From: Enoplolaimus lenunculus
Taxonomy: Eukaryota; Nematoda; Enoplea; Enoplida; Thoracostomopsidae
Direction: 5' to 3'
Length of the DNA: 64,000 nucleotides
NCBI GenBank assembly: GCA_030248215.1
Contig: JASANG010003213.1
Coordinates: 89,501-153,500, forward strand
Made by a program: the position numbers and the translations under genes. Positions 55,881-64,000 of the stretch are shown piece by piece; within the stretch, counting starts at the first letter, position 1, and every line of letters starts with the position of its first letter. Under the pieces are notes generated by a model, which searched no databases, had not been told where the DNA came from, and saw nothing but the letters and a program-made list of their open reading frames with translations.

Positions 55881-56013
55881 AGGGATTAAAGTTCATTGAG
55901 TTTGAATAATTGTGAGCTATTATAATATATTTCACACGATTTGAAACTTGGCGAAAGCGTCGTGGTTTTTAAATAATTGAAAAATGCGACGAAGTTTCTA
56001 GTTTGAAATTGGT

Positions 56014-56255
56014 GAGTAAGCTTAAACTTAGACTAATTTTTAGGCTTAGGCTTAGACTTAGGCATACGCTTATTCTTACGCTTAGGCTCATGAATAAACT
56101 CATTCTTACGCTTAGGCTTAGGCTTATGAATAAACTCATTCTTACGTTTTAGGCTTAGGCTTAAGCTTAGGCTTAGGAATAACCTCATTCTTATGCTAAG
56201 GCTTAGGCTTAGGAATACGCTTATATTACTGTTACGGCCCTGTTCTATACATCGG
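56014..56255. mobile_element. Family G element, one end truncated
   Basis: GGTGAGTAAGCTTAAACTTA, then four TTAGGC blocks separated by ATAAACTCATTCTTACG-type spacers, ending ACGGCCCTGTTCTATACAT. Confidence 0.65.
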
Positions 56256-56302
56256 AAGATGCATCTATCTCTATTTTAGCGTTTAGCCGTGCAACAACTC
56301 AC

Positions 56303-56496
56303 ATGAACAAAATGCAACCGCTGACCACCTGCCGCTGTATACACAGTGTTCTCTTCAAACGCTATCGGGCGGCCTCCTTTGAGCCACAGGATTTCCGGTT
56401 GCGGCTTTCCTTTCACCGGACACGAAATTGTCGCTCGTTGCGTCATTATTGTTTCGATCGATTCAGGGATGCCTTCACGTTCAATGCGTGGAGGTG
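56303..56496 (-). CDS. HMCN: Hemicentin-like Ig domain 4, first exon
   Basis: Begins PPRIEREG and contains ISCPVKGKPQPE and the Trp in ILWLKGG, extending to QRLHFVH. The donor GTGAGT is strong and the acceptor TTTCAG. It pairs with 55411-55498 for a 94-codon domain. An open frame on the plus strand over this exon is its shadow. Confidence 0.88.
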
Positions 56497-56599
56497 CTGA
56501 AATTTAATTTCAGAATAATTTGAAAATTCTTCAAATATAGAAATTAATTCAAATAACTTGAACTTGGAAACAAATCCATAATAAAGCTGACGATATTTT

Positions 56600-57062
56600 A
56601 AAGACCTATTTACACGTGCAAGTATTTATAACAGAAACTTCCATCTATATATGTCGTAGCCTTAAATCGTAATTCAGCCCAATTCCGAACTGGGCTTGTT
56701 TCAAAGCGGAATTACGACTTGGGCTAGTTCAAGGTGGACAGTAAAACAAACTGTTTGGTAGCCAAAAGTGGCGATTACTTAGCCAATCAGAAAAGAGTAT
56801 TCGCAACAGCCAATCGTATTTGGGTGTGGCATTAAGGTAGTATAACCAATGACAAAGCGTGCACTTGTCGCATAGAAATAATTTCGCCGTGGGCTAGCCC
56901 AAGTCGTAATTTACGCTCTGGACTAGCCCTATTCGGAATTCGGCTTAATTACGATTTGGGCTACGACATATATAGCATAGTTCAGCGGTAATTGGTAGTT
57001 ACAAGTTTTGTGATATTTTCCGCAGAATAAAATCACACACGTGAATAAATCAAAAAACCGTA
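56600..57062. mobile_element. Nested palindromes
   Basis: Outer ends CCTATTTACACGTGCAAG and CACACGTGAATAAA belong to the 55605 family. Inside, TATATATGTCGTAGCC and GGCTACGACATATATA delimit a second palindrome (about 56648-56984) with AATTCCGAACTGGGCTTG. Confidence 0.65.
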
Positions 57063-57143
57063 GATTTTTTATGTCGCGGAAATCTTTCCACCGCTAACAA
57101 AAACAACCTAAAAACAGTTGCATACCAGCAGTAGCTGCAATCA

Positions 57144-57359
57144 GGGCCCATATTCTCAGATGCGTATAACACCTACTACAAGATAGGTTTTCAAACTAAC
57201 GAACAGCTGCAATTGCAGATGTCAAAATTTGCACAGAAGTAGAATAAATCGAATGCAATAAATGTACTGAATTTCAAACCTTTTCATTCGCTTGTTCGAA
57301 AGTTTACAAGACCTTTCACGAACTGGTAATAGGTGCTACACGCATTTGAGAATATGGGC
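57144..57359. mobile_element. Family A element
   Basis: GGGCCCATATTCTCAGATGC to CTACACGCATTTGAGAATAT, 216 bp. Confidence 0.7.
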
Positions 57360-58382
57360 TCTAGCCTCAGCGTAGGATCATCTAAAGCAATCACTGCTTC
57401 CTGCTAAGCAACCGTTTTCCTACGGACATCAAAATTCAAACAAACTAAGTACCTAATCGTGTATATTTTCGTGCTTTGTATAGCGCCAAGCCAAGTACTT
57501 AAACATTTGTTCCACAATACCGCCCGCGTACAGATAACGACAGTATCAGTAGTATAAGCATATTTCCAAGCCTACACCACGTCCGAGCCTTCAGAGTACA
57601 AATAACCCTACCACAAAGCCTATTCTAAAGCCTAAGGCTTAGCCTATGCAAAAAAGTTTGTCTAAAGCTAAAGCTTAATCCATTGCAGTCCGCAAAAAAC
57701 GGTGCATCCCTCAGCGATACATGACGCAAAATGAGGGCTGCGCGATACTGGTCGCGCGACTCCGGACGCTGCCGCGCGCCACCGCACGCCATCAAAGACA
57801 TTTCGCTTTATAGTTTGTTAGCAACGCATAGCGGCGTGAGGCGGCGAACGACGGCGTCCGGCAGAGTAAAGTATAGCGCAACCGTTAGAATATTGACTGG
57901 AAAACGGTCAAACATGTATGTATTGTACCTTCGTAGGATCAAGAGTGCATGATACCAGAGTGTGCAACTCTTTGGGTTCCGCATGGCACAAAACGTACCG
58001 CCGGGCTTTGCTGTTTTGGCGGACCCTTGTTTAGAAGGGGTTGCTATCACATGAATACGTCTAAATTATAATGGGAGCATGTTTGACGCCGCATACATAA
58101 AAGTGCCATAGTTCGTACAAGTTGTACCTCCCTCTAAATAAAGGGGGGTAGAGCAAAAACGCAACGCGTGCCGGCTACATTCTTTTCTACTCAGAATGCA
58201 CCCAGTTGCATACTCTTGTATATGCATCATCCACTCTTGGCAGGACTAACAATCGGTCTTACACAATATATATATATTATATATATTATATATATACATA
58301 TATATATCCATTTCAAACCGGGTATGTTTTGAAAAACCGCTTTAGTCACCGATAACCGTTATGGCCCTATTTGACTACTTAC
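57360..58382. other. Intron stretch with family G and S fragments and a TA run
   Basis: AAAGCTTAATCCATTGCAGT (57668) is a family-G piece, AATGCACCCAGTTGCATACT (58195) family S in reverse, and 58264-58312 a TATATA run. No exon recognised. Confidence 0.45.
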
Positions 58383-58557
58383 TCATAACAATAACCGTTA
58401 AATCTCGTTCCGCGGATCCGGCTTTATTCTTCGCCGTACAGCTGTACCGACCGGCGCCATCTGAGCTCCGAACTCGAACAATCCTCAGTTGATTACCGAC
58501 AATTTCAGCACCGGATATTTTGGCAGAAATTGATTCCGGATCAAGCCGGATGCCATC
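58383..58557 (-). CDS. HMCN: Hemicentin-like Ig domain 3, second exon
   Basis: Begins DGIRLDPES and ends with the conserved block GAGRYSCTAKNKAG and strand G. Acceptor TTTCAG, donor GTAAGT. The last base is A, giving Thr with the first two bases of domain 4. Confidence 0.88.
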
Positions 58558-58618
58558 CTGAAAGGTGAAATAACTTTACAATTAAAACCCAAACAAATAT
58601 ACTTAAAAGTTTGTATTC

Positions 58619-58680
58619 GTCGATGTGTGTAGCATCTATCATTAGTTAGTAATTGGGTTTCAAACAAGCGAACTGTGACA
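58619..58680. mobile_element. Family A, one arm
   Basis: GTCGATGTGTGTAGCATCTA, TCATTAGTTAGTAATTGGG; no partner arm. Confidence 0.45.
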
Positions 58681-59002
58681 TATAATCATAGCCGAATAAA
58701 TTACCGGTTGTAGGTATATTGCGCTGATTTTTAATAAAATTGATAAAACTTTTTAGGAATTGAGTCAAAAATAAAACGCTATTTTAAACCATTTTCGCGT
58801 TCTATAATCACAAAATAGCATCTTCCGAAATTCTTCATTGAATATTTGTATATAAGTGAACAAACTCTGAAATGAACAGCTGACTTAAATCAGCTATATT
58901 ATAAGTAAAATGGTTTTTAGCGTTTGTCAAAATGCTATTTTCTCATCAATATAAACGCTTTTCGCAAAACGTCAAGAACGTTTTGTAACGGAACAAAACC
59001 AA

Positions 59003-59230
59003 GGGCGGATCCAGGGGGATGGGGGCATGCGCCTCCCACCGGCTACCGAGTGTAATTTTTTAACGGTTAAAATCAAACTTACAATGCAAATTTTTGTTCC
59101 GATATCTCAAAATTTTACAGTTGTTTAGGGGCATTGCCCCGAAACTCAGCACAAGTAATTTTCTCTGTGCTTTTTCAAGTTTTAAAATGCGTCTGGCTTC
59201 TCGCTCGCTTCGTTTACGAATTTGCAGCTC
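59003..59230. mobile_element. Repeat paired with 39890-40175
   Basis: GGCGGATCCAGGGGGATGGG, CCGATATCTCAAAATTTTAC and AATGCGTCTGGCTTCTCGCT, reverse order of the 39890 copy. Confidence 0.5.
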
Positions 59231-60052
59231 CCACCATGGAGTTTTTGGGGAGCCCCCCACCCATGTCTTCGCCGGCACTGCGAGCAAGTTTCTCAAAAGT
59301 GGGGAAATAAAAAGTGCCACTTTGACCACAGAGGGCCTGCTCCCCATGCATCTGTCTCCTTCTGGACCCTCTAGCCTATGCGTGAACATTAGCATACACC
59401 TAGACGTTAGCCTAAAGCGTAGGCTCAAGTTTAAGCCTAAACCTGAGTCTAAACCTAAACTTCTGAATAGCCTAAAGTTTTGAGAAATTGGCAGGATTCC
59501 AACCGGAACTAGAGTTTGTCGCAAGCGGAATAGGAATCGTAATCAAATTTTTCTGTCGGAACCGGAATCTGAATCGGAATCAAGGTTTATAATTCTATTA
59601 AAAAGTTAAAGGTGTATGACTTTTAACTTTTGTTACAGTATGCCTGTTTCCGTTACTGTTCACAGTTTCAGTAAAAATTGTTTATAATGCTGACGGAATA
59701 AACGTAACAACTCGGAATATTCACTAAAAACTAACAGAGTAGTTGCAATAGTCAGCCGGAATCGGAATCGAAAGCCAAATTTTGACGGAATTTTAGCCGG
59801 AATCGTAATTCCGATGGGACCCTGGAAATTGGGATGTTACCAGGGAAGTTAGGATTTTGCGAAATTGGGATATTACTCAGCAAATTGGGAACGACGTGTT
59901 CTATACATGGGCCAGTGTGTGTATGTGGCTTTTAACGGTTTTGTATGCGTAAACTATACTAGTCTGCCGGTTTTGTGCAACGCGTAAAAGTTCAAAAGTC
60001 CGAGACTATGGCTTCAGTGTTTTCAACTTCGGTTGCGCCCTGAATCGAGCTT
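59231..60052. other. Intron stretch, CCGGAA-rich repeat, no exon
   Basis: ATTCCAACCGGAACTAGAGT, TCGGAACCGGAATCTGAATC and AGCCGGAATCGGAATCGAAA mark the CCGGAA-rich repeat (about 59490-59830). Two long frames over 59060-59524 on both strands have no domain. Confidence 0.45.
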
Positions 60053-60223
60053 TGCCTGGCCTGTTGCCTGAGGAGGGTCATGTAAGTCTCAGCCCCCTCT
60101 GGAACAATTTTGGCATCTTTAGAAAGTTTTTAACCTTGCTCGTAGGTCATCGAAAACCTTTGTATGTCGTTCTTGCCAAATATTTAGCACCCTAGCATGG
60201 TGAGCTAGCTATGGACCTGATAT
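60053..60223. mobile_element. Family L element
   Basis: CTTTGCCTGGCCTGTTGCCT, GAAAGTTTTTAACCTTGCTC and CTAGCATGGTGAGCTAGCTA. It ends about 20 bases from the donor of Ig domain 3. Confidence 0.5.
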
Positions 60224-60242
60224 ATACACAAATGGGACTTAC

Positions 60243-60361
60243 CTTTGACCAAAATATATCCGGATCCGGTTTGCCGGATGCAGGGCAACTTAGCACCACG
60301 GTCGAGTTTTCTTTGACTTTCCGAGTCAAATCTTTTTCCAAAATCAATATTTCCGGCGGAA
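60243..60361 (-). CDS. HMCN: Hemicentin-like Ig domain 3, first exon
   Basis: Begins VPPEILILEK and contains LSCPASGKPDPD and the Trp in IFWSK, where the exon ends at a GTAAGT donor, two residues past the Trp. Acceptor ATTTTAG. It joins 58383-58557 for a 98-codon domain. Confidence 0.88.
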
Positions 60362-60449
60362 CTAAAATAAAAGTTTGAAAACTGCTATTGGGATGTCGAA
60401 TCATGTCTTGAATGGGGCACACAGAATTATATACGAAAAGTATTTGAGG

Positions 60450-60622
60450 CAGTGGCGGATCCAGGATCTCACAATGGAGGGGCCAAAATTTCACAGGTAA
60501 TAAACTTACTTTTGACCCATACACAAACCACGAATTATTGTCATAAAATTGTTATATAATTTTTGTCGAGATGCTGTTGGGGGGGCCACGGCCGGGGTGG
60601 GCCCCCCATGGATCCGCCATTG
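60450..60622. mobile_element. Family C element, short form
   Basis: CAGTGGCGGATCCAGGATCT and ATGGATCCGCCATTG are inverted ends of a 173-bp unit, the cleanest copy of this family. Confidence 0.8.
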
Positions 60623-60772
60623 ATTTGAGGGAGTGTGAAAAATAGACCCCTTTTATACCAAAACTATTATTTTAAACGTTGACGGGCGAATACACCAAGG
60701 GGTGTGTACGGATACATCTCAAATACATTTTTGGGATATACTAAAGTCGAGAAACTTTGTACTAAAACTTAC

Positions 60773-60861
60773 TCAAAACGTTCAGTTGAAAATCGACCGT
60801 TGATTCACCGGCACGATTTTTGACCACACACGTGTATCGACCCTCGTCTTTGATATCAGCG
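60773..60861 (-). CDS. HMCN: Hemicentin-like Ig domain 2, second exon
   Basis: Short exon (89 bases) coding (N)ADIKDEGRYTCVVKNRAG and the last two strands of the domain. The acceptor is TTTTAG and the donor GTAAGT. Together with 61630-61828 it gives a 96-codon Ig domain. Confidence 0.86.
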
Positions 60862-60889
60862 CTAAAACAAATATAAAATAACGCTGATG

Positions 60890-61085
60890 ACCAATATTCT
60901 CAAATGTGTATAGCACCCATCACCAGCTGGTAATAAGACACGTAACTTCCGAACAGTGAATGATGAGGTTTGAAATTTGGTACATTTTTCGCATTTGATT
61001 TGTTATACTTAGGTGTTTGTTTTGAAATCTCCAATTATTGGAGTTCGTCATTTTGAAAACCTATGGCTAACTGGTGCTATGTCTG
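60890..61085. mobile_element. Family A element
   Basis: ACCAATATTCTCAAATGTGT at one end and CTATGGCTAACTGGTGCTAT at the other; the core has GAGGTTTGAAATTTGGTAC. Confidence 0.6.
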
Positions 61086-61145
61086 TATGGGTACTTGCGC
61101 CATTAGCAAAGCATAAGTATTGGATGGTTCCAGGATTCTGGTTTT

Positions 61146-61586
61146 TAGTGAACTACTCAAATTACGTAAGGAGCAATTGTCACATTTGTACAACTGTCGC
61201 ATTTGTGCAATTGTCGCATTTGGGCAATTGTCGCAATTAGGCAATTGTCGCATTTGGGCAATTGTCGCATTTGGGAAATTGTCGCATTTGTGCAATTGTC
61301 GCATTTGGGCAATTGTCGCAATTAGGCAATTGTCGCATTTGGGCAATTGTCGCAATTAGGCAATTGTCGCATTTGGGAAATTGTCGCATTTGGGCAATTG
61401 TCGCATTTGGGCAATTGTCGCAATTAGGCAATTGTCGCATTTGGGCAATGGTCGCAATGAGCCAATTGTCGCATTTGGGCAATTGTCGCAATTAGGCAAT
61501 TGTCGCATTTGGGCAATTGGCGCATTTGTGCAATTGTCTCATTGGGCGACTATTGCAATTGGGCAATTGTCACAACCCGACTCTCT
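61146..61586. repeat. 17-bp minisatellite, about 25 copies
   Basis: Unit GGCAATTGTCGCATTTG with an alternating CAATTAG form. The unit lacks stops in several frames, so long frames appear on both strands. It lies wholly inside the intron of Ig domain 2. Confidence 0.92.
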
Positions 61587-61629
61587 ATTAAGAAAACGAT
61601 AAATACCAAAATATATCCAATCAAATTAC

Positions 61630-61828
61630 TTCAAAAACATCATCTGAAGTCCATTTTGCGACATTAAATAGCGTTCGCCAGTAGTTCCATCGCTTAACGA
61701 ATGCTGATTGCGCAACCAGACCACATTAGTAATAATTGCGTTTTCTCGAATCGGACATTTTAGTGTAACAGTATTACCTGCGATGACTTCAAGCGTATCT
61801 TGAATATTGGTTCGGAATTTTGGAGGAG
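61630..61828 (-). CDS. HMCN: Hemicentin-like Ig domain 2, first exon
   Basis: Begins with PPKFRTN after a TTTTAG acceptor. It has the first Cys in LKCPIREN and the Trp in VVWLRNQH, and runs on to QMMFL. The internal intron is late in the domain and, unlike the other domains, falls after two bases of a codon (AA, completed by C from the next exon to give Asn). The donor is GTAATT. A 17-bp minisatellite fills the following intron. Confidence 0.87.
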
Positions 61829-61879
61829 CTAAAATGGACAAAAATATGCACCCAATAGCCTTAATGCTTAGACTACTAT

Positions 61880-62335
61880 TTTAGGTTCAAGATTAGGTTC
61901 TAAAAAATTTTGCCTAAGCCTAAATCTTGACCTAAGCCTTAAACTTTGCTTAAGCCTAAGCCTAATCTTTGCCTGAACCATAATCTTTGCCTAAGCCTCA
62001 ATATTTGCCTATGCTTAAATCTTTGTCTAAGCCTTAATCTTTGCCTAAGCCTAAGCCTAAATCTTTGCCTAAACCTAAATCTTTGCCTAAACCTTAATCT
62101 TTGCCTAAGCCTAAGCCTAAATCTTTGCCTACGCATAAGCCAAAACTTTTGCCTAAAGATAAATCTTTGTCTAAAACCTAAGCCTAAATCGTTGCCTATG
62201 TCTGAGCATATAAGCCTAAGCCTAAATTTATGCCTAACCTAAATCTTGGCCTAAGCATAAGCCTAAATCTTGGCCTAAGCCTAAGCCTAAATCTTGGCCT
62301 AAGCCTAAGCCTAAGCCTAAATCTTTGCCATCACG
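61880..62335. repeat. GCCTAAATCTTT array
   Basis: About 450 bp of CCTAAG and CCTAAATCTTTG units, related to the family-G hexamers but with an 18-base higher-order unit (CCTAAGCCTAAATCTTTG). Intron between Ig domains 1 and 2. Confidence 0.8.
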
Positions 62336-62568
62336 TTAACCTAAGCTTTAACCTAAAACGTTGGGGAAGTATACAAAAGCCAAATGTTTTTCGTTATTCA
62401 ATATTAATGAATCAACCGCATTCTAGAATCATTGTAACTATAATATTTATGCGTACACGTTTTTGGGCAAACAGTCTAAATGATTTCTTCCATAAGCGTT
62501 CACAGGCATGTGCAACAGGACGCAACTGTACTCCTTGGCGTCGTTATGCAAATTTTTATTTGTAAATA

Positions 62569-62877
62569 TTGGCTGGGTTTGTGAAATCTTACTTAAATAT
62601 TTATTTAAGTTACACTTTATTAATTGCTTAAGTCGCCGTCTTAAGTAAAATACATAAATTTTCGAGCAAAAGCAAAAACAAACACCAAATGTGAGCCATT
62701 GTCATAACAAAAAAAGTAATAGTTTTGCGTAATACAGGCACCATGAGTCTACAATTTCAATTAGACCGGAGTTAGTATGCTTGAACGATTAATTTGTAAT
62801 AATACGTAAGCTTTTAAAAACGACAAAATGGTTAAGTAATTGCTTGGGGTTTATGAAACCCAGCCATTGAGCAAAAA
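62569..62877. mobile_element. Family K element, both ends present
   Basis: GGCTGGGTTTGTGAAAT and GTTTATGAAACCCAGCC are inverted ends of a 309-bp unit. CGACAAAATGGTTAAGTAAT is shared with 54800. Confidence 0.7.
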
Positions 62878-62942
62878 ATTTTGCATTGCGATATTCATTT
62901 CGGTTGACCGTTTATACATTTTTCTCAAAATTCCAACTTATA

Positions 62943-63190
62943 CACCGCAATAATGAGTTGATTAATCAATTTAGCTAGCTAGTTGTTTATTTCTGAATTG
63001 ATATCAGTAAACATTAACTCACTCTGCGTTGAGTTGATTGTCACTCTGAGTTGAGTTGACTCTGGGTGAGTTGATTAGTTAACTCAGAACGAATTGAATC
63101 AACTCAAAATTCTGAGTACTGATAGTCCTAACTCAGACTGAGTGATACAATTCATTCTGAGTTGAAATCAACTCACTGAAATTTACAGTG
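62943..63190. mobile_element. Family F element abutting a splice donor
   Basis: CACCGCAATAATGAGTTGAT to CTCACTGAAATTTACAGTG, 248 bp. Its edge is 7 bases from the end of exon 63198-63321. Confidence 0.8.
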
Positions 63191-63197
63191 TGCTTAC

Positions 63198-63321
63198 ATA
63201 TAACATCAACGTTAAATCCAACATCAGACATTCCCACTTTATTTTTCGCTGTACATATATAGCGACCGTCATGAAGTTCTATTGCTTGTGTAATTCGAAA
63301 CTGTTGTCCCTGTGACAATTT
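63198..63321 (-). CDS. HMCN: Hemicentin-like Ig domain 1, second exon
   Basis: Begins KLSQGQQFRITQ and contains DGRYICTAKNKVG with the second Ig cysteine. The donor GTAAGC leaves a T that becomes the first base of a Ser codon in domain 2. A family-F inverted-repeat element ends at 63190, so the element starts just 7 bases inside the intron and leaves only the donor motif between it and the exon. Confidence 0.88.
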
Positions 63322-63469
63322 CTAAAACACAATAACTTCTCAAACAGCAAGCAACTAGTAAAAATAACGGAAACGGAAAACGGATATTAAAAGTGAATAT
63401 CTGGTCTCAGTATGTAAATAGTATGCAAACTTAAAATACACAGTTCCCTCTGTATCCGGTTACAACAGC

Positions 63470-63555
63470 AACCTCGTAATCCATACGTCGTGGGTTCGAT
63501 CTCTGCCGCACCCACAGCAAAATTTTCCTGAACGGCTCTATACTGTACCTGATTT
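63470..63555. mobile_element. SINE-like fragment with B-box-like motif
   Basis: ACGTCGTGGGTTCGATCTCT contains GGTTCGATC; the tail CAGCAAAATTTTCCTGAACG is shared with 45840. It ends near the donor of the exon at 63564. Confidence 0.45.
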
Positions 63556-63563
63556 AGGTTTAC

Positions 63564-63712
63564 CTGAACATTTGGCAAATTGAACGCATCTTTGCCATCT
63601 TTAGACCATACCACATCTGGCTGAGGTGACCCTTCGTTTTCACACGACAGTGTCAGTGTTCCATTGATCACAACTGAATACTCGCCGCCTTCGCCAACAA
63701 TTGTCGGCGGAA
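63564..63712 (-). CDS. HMCN: Hemicentin-like Ig domain 1, first exon
   Basis: The exon follows a TTTTAG acceptor and ends at a GTAAAC donor. It starts in phase 1 (VPPTIVG) and carries the first Cys in LTLSCEN and the core Trp in DVVWSKDG. It ends NLPNVQ in phase 0 and joins the exon at 63198-63321 to make a 91-codon Ig domain. It is the most 5' exon in the window, and the preceding domain lies outside. Confidence 0.88.
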
Positions 63713-63859
63713 CTAAAACAGAAACAACACAATTCAATTCATACCGGAAACGTTTGCATGCTTACGGTATCTTGTGAATTTATGACGAACAAATTTGAAA
63801 GCTTGTAAATAAAGATCAAAAACGTGCGCTTCTGCGAATGTGAAACTCGAAGAACAGTA

Positions 63860-64000
63860 TTAACCCTTTCTCACATTGAGTTGCCTATAGGCAACTCAGC
63901 GCAGTGTATATACAGTAAATAATATATATCGCACCGTGTTTAACAATTGCAACACGTATACATAGTACTAAATCACCACAAGACCTGAGAGCCCCCTCGT
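63860..64000. mobile_element. Family I element, runs off the window
   Basis: TTAACCCTTTCTCACATTGA, then GTTTAACAATTGCAACACGT, the reverse complement of the 14640-14771 part of the first copy. Confidence 0.65.

Larger units (their letters stand above)
422..63712 (-). other. HMCN: Hemicentin-like gene, internal part (15 Ig domains, 29 exons)
   Basis: Twenty-nine minus-strand exons, read from 63712 down to 422, join into 1,415 codons without a stop. Each Ig domain has the first Cys, a core Trp, an L-x-x-x-x-x-x-D-x-G-x-Y-x-C type second Cys and the N-x-A-G turn, and most open with V/A/G-P-P. Every domain-to-domain junction is phase 1, so domains are symmetrical modules. Long I-set Ig arrays with the PP linker are typical of hemicentins, very large secreted matrix proteins of basement-membrane linkages and hemidesmosome-like contacts. 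Neither the von Willebrand A domain at the N-terminus nor the thrombospondin, nidogen-G2 and EGF modules at the C-terminus are in the window, so the gene runs off both ends. Another long Ig-array matrix protein cannot be excluded. Orthology to a particular hemicentin paralogue is not resolved. Confidence 0.85.

Noticed and set aside
59060-59524. Overlapping 154- and 129-codon frames on opposite strands
   Set aside because: They cross repeat sequence and a TTAGGC-like run; no domain.
61077-61602. Long frames on both strands (repeats of RQLPKCDN and GNCRIWAIVA type)
   Set aside because: They come from a 17-bp minisatellite whose unit lacks stops. It lies within an intron whose flanking exons join in phase.
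61939-62565. Leu/Asn-rich and Arg/Phe-rich frames
   Set aside because: Translation of the CCTAAATCTTT array; no splice or domain support.

Overview
This is animal (metazoan) nuclear DNA. The coding signal is broken into small exons with GT/AG borders, the surrounding sequence is AT-rich, and it is crowded with short inverted-repeat transposons and tandem repeats. One strand carries a run of extracellular immunoglobulin (Ig) domains of the hemicentin type. The host group cannot be fixed from the sequence alone. An invertebrate such as a tunicate would fit, but that is a guess.

The main gene is on the minus strand and runs through both ends of the window. I resolve 29 exons between 63712 (5' side) and 422 (3' side). 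They code for 15 consecutive Ig domains, 1,415 codons in all, with no in-frame stop and with every junction in phase. Every domain begins and ends in phase 1, so each is a removable unit of 90 to 111 codons. Fourteen domains are split by one internal intron and one (6342-6611) is a single exon. This is the central part of a hemicentin-like extracellular matrix protein. Its N-terminus and C-terminal modules lie outside the window.

Most introns are 0.4-2 kb, but the intron inside the ninth Ig domain is 33.9 kb (12381-46281). On its opposite strand lies one apparently intronless gene (40880-42985). It codes for a 701-residue secreted or membrane-tethered protein. In order it has a signal peptide, a run of 23 threonines, a long basic Asn/Ser-rich region with furin-like sites, a block of GGNIK repeats, two cysteine-rich modules resembling the membrane-proximal part of ADAM10/ADAM17, and a hydrophobic C-terminus. 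No metalloprotease motif is present. TATA-like and polyadenylation signals flank it. This nested gene is the least expected feature of the window.

The rest is mostly non-autonomous mobile DNA. Families recognised by repeated copies here are: (A) inverted repeats ending CCCGTATTCTCAAATGTG; (B) TA-flanked elements ending CTGTAGTGACCCGAATAAGA; (C) elements ending CAGTGGCGGATCCAGG; (E) elements built on GAGTCAAATTGACTC; (F) elements built on TGAGTTGATTAATCAACTCA; (G/H) elements ending GGCCAATGT with internal TTAGGC arrays and 8-bp target duplications, hAT-like; (I) TTAACCCTTT-ended elements with an internal tRNA-type promoter; (J) a tandem tRNA-derived SINE; (K), (L), (S) and (U), further dispersed families; a 673-bp PIF/Harbinger-like insertion with a TTA duplication; a 1.8-kb element with about 260-bp terminal inverted repeats; and a GIY-YIG endonuclease remnant between inverted arms. 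Several lie within a few bases of hemicentin splice sites, and several are nested in one another. Minisatellites with 17, 24, 26, 29, 46, about 110, about 139 and about 150 bp units fill other intronic stretches. I found no transposase, reverse transcriptase, rRNA, CRISPR or viral gene.
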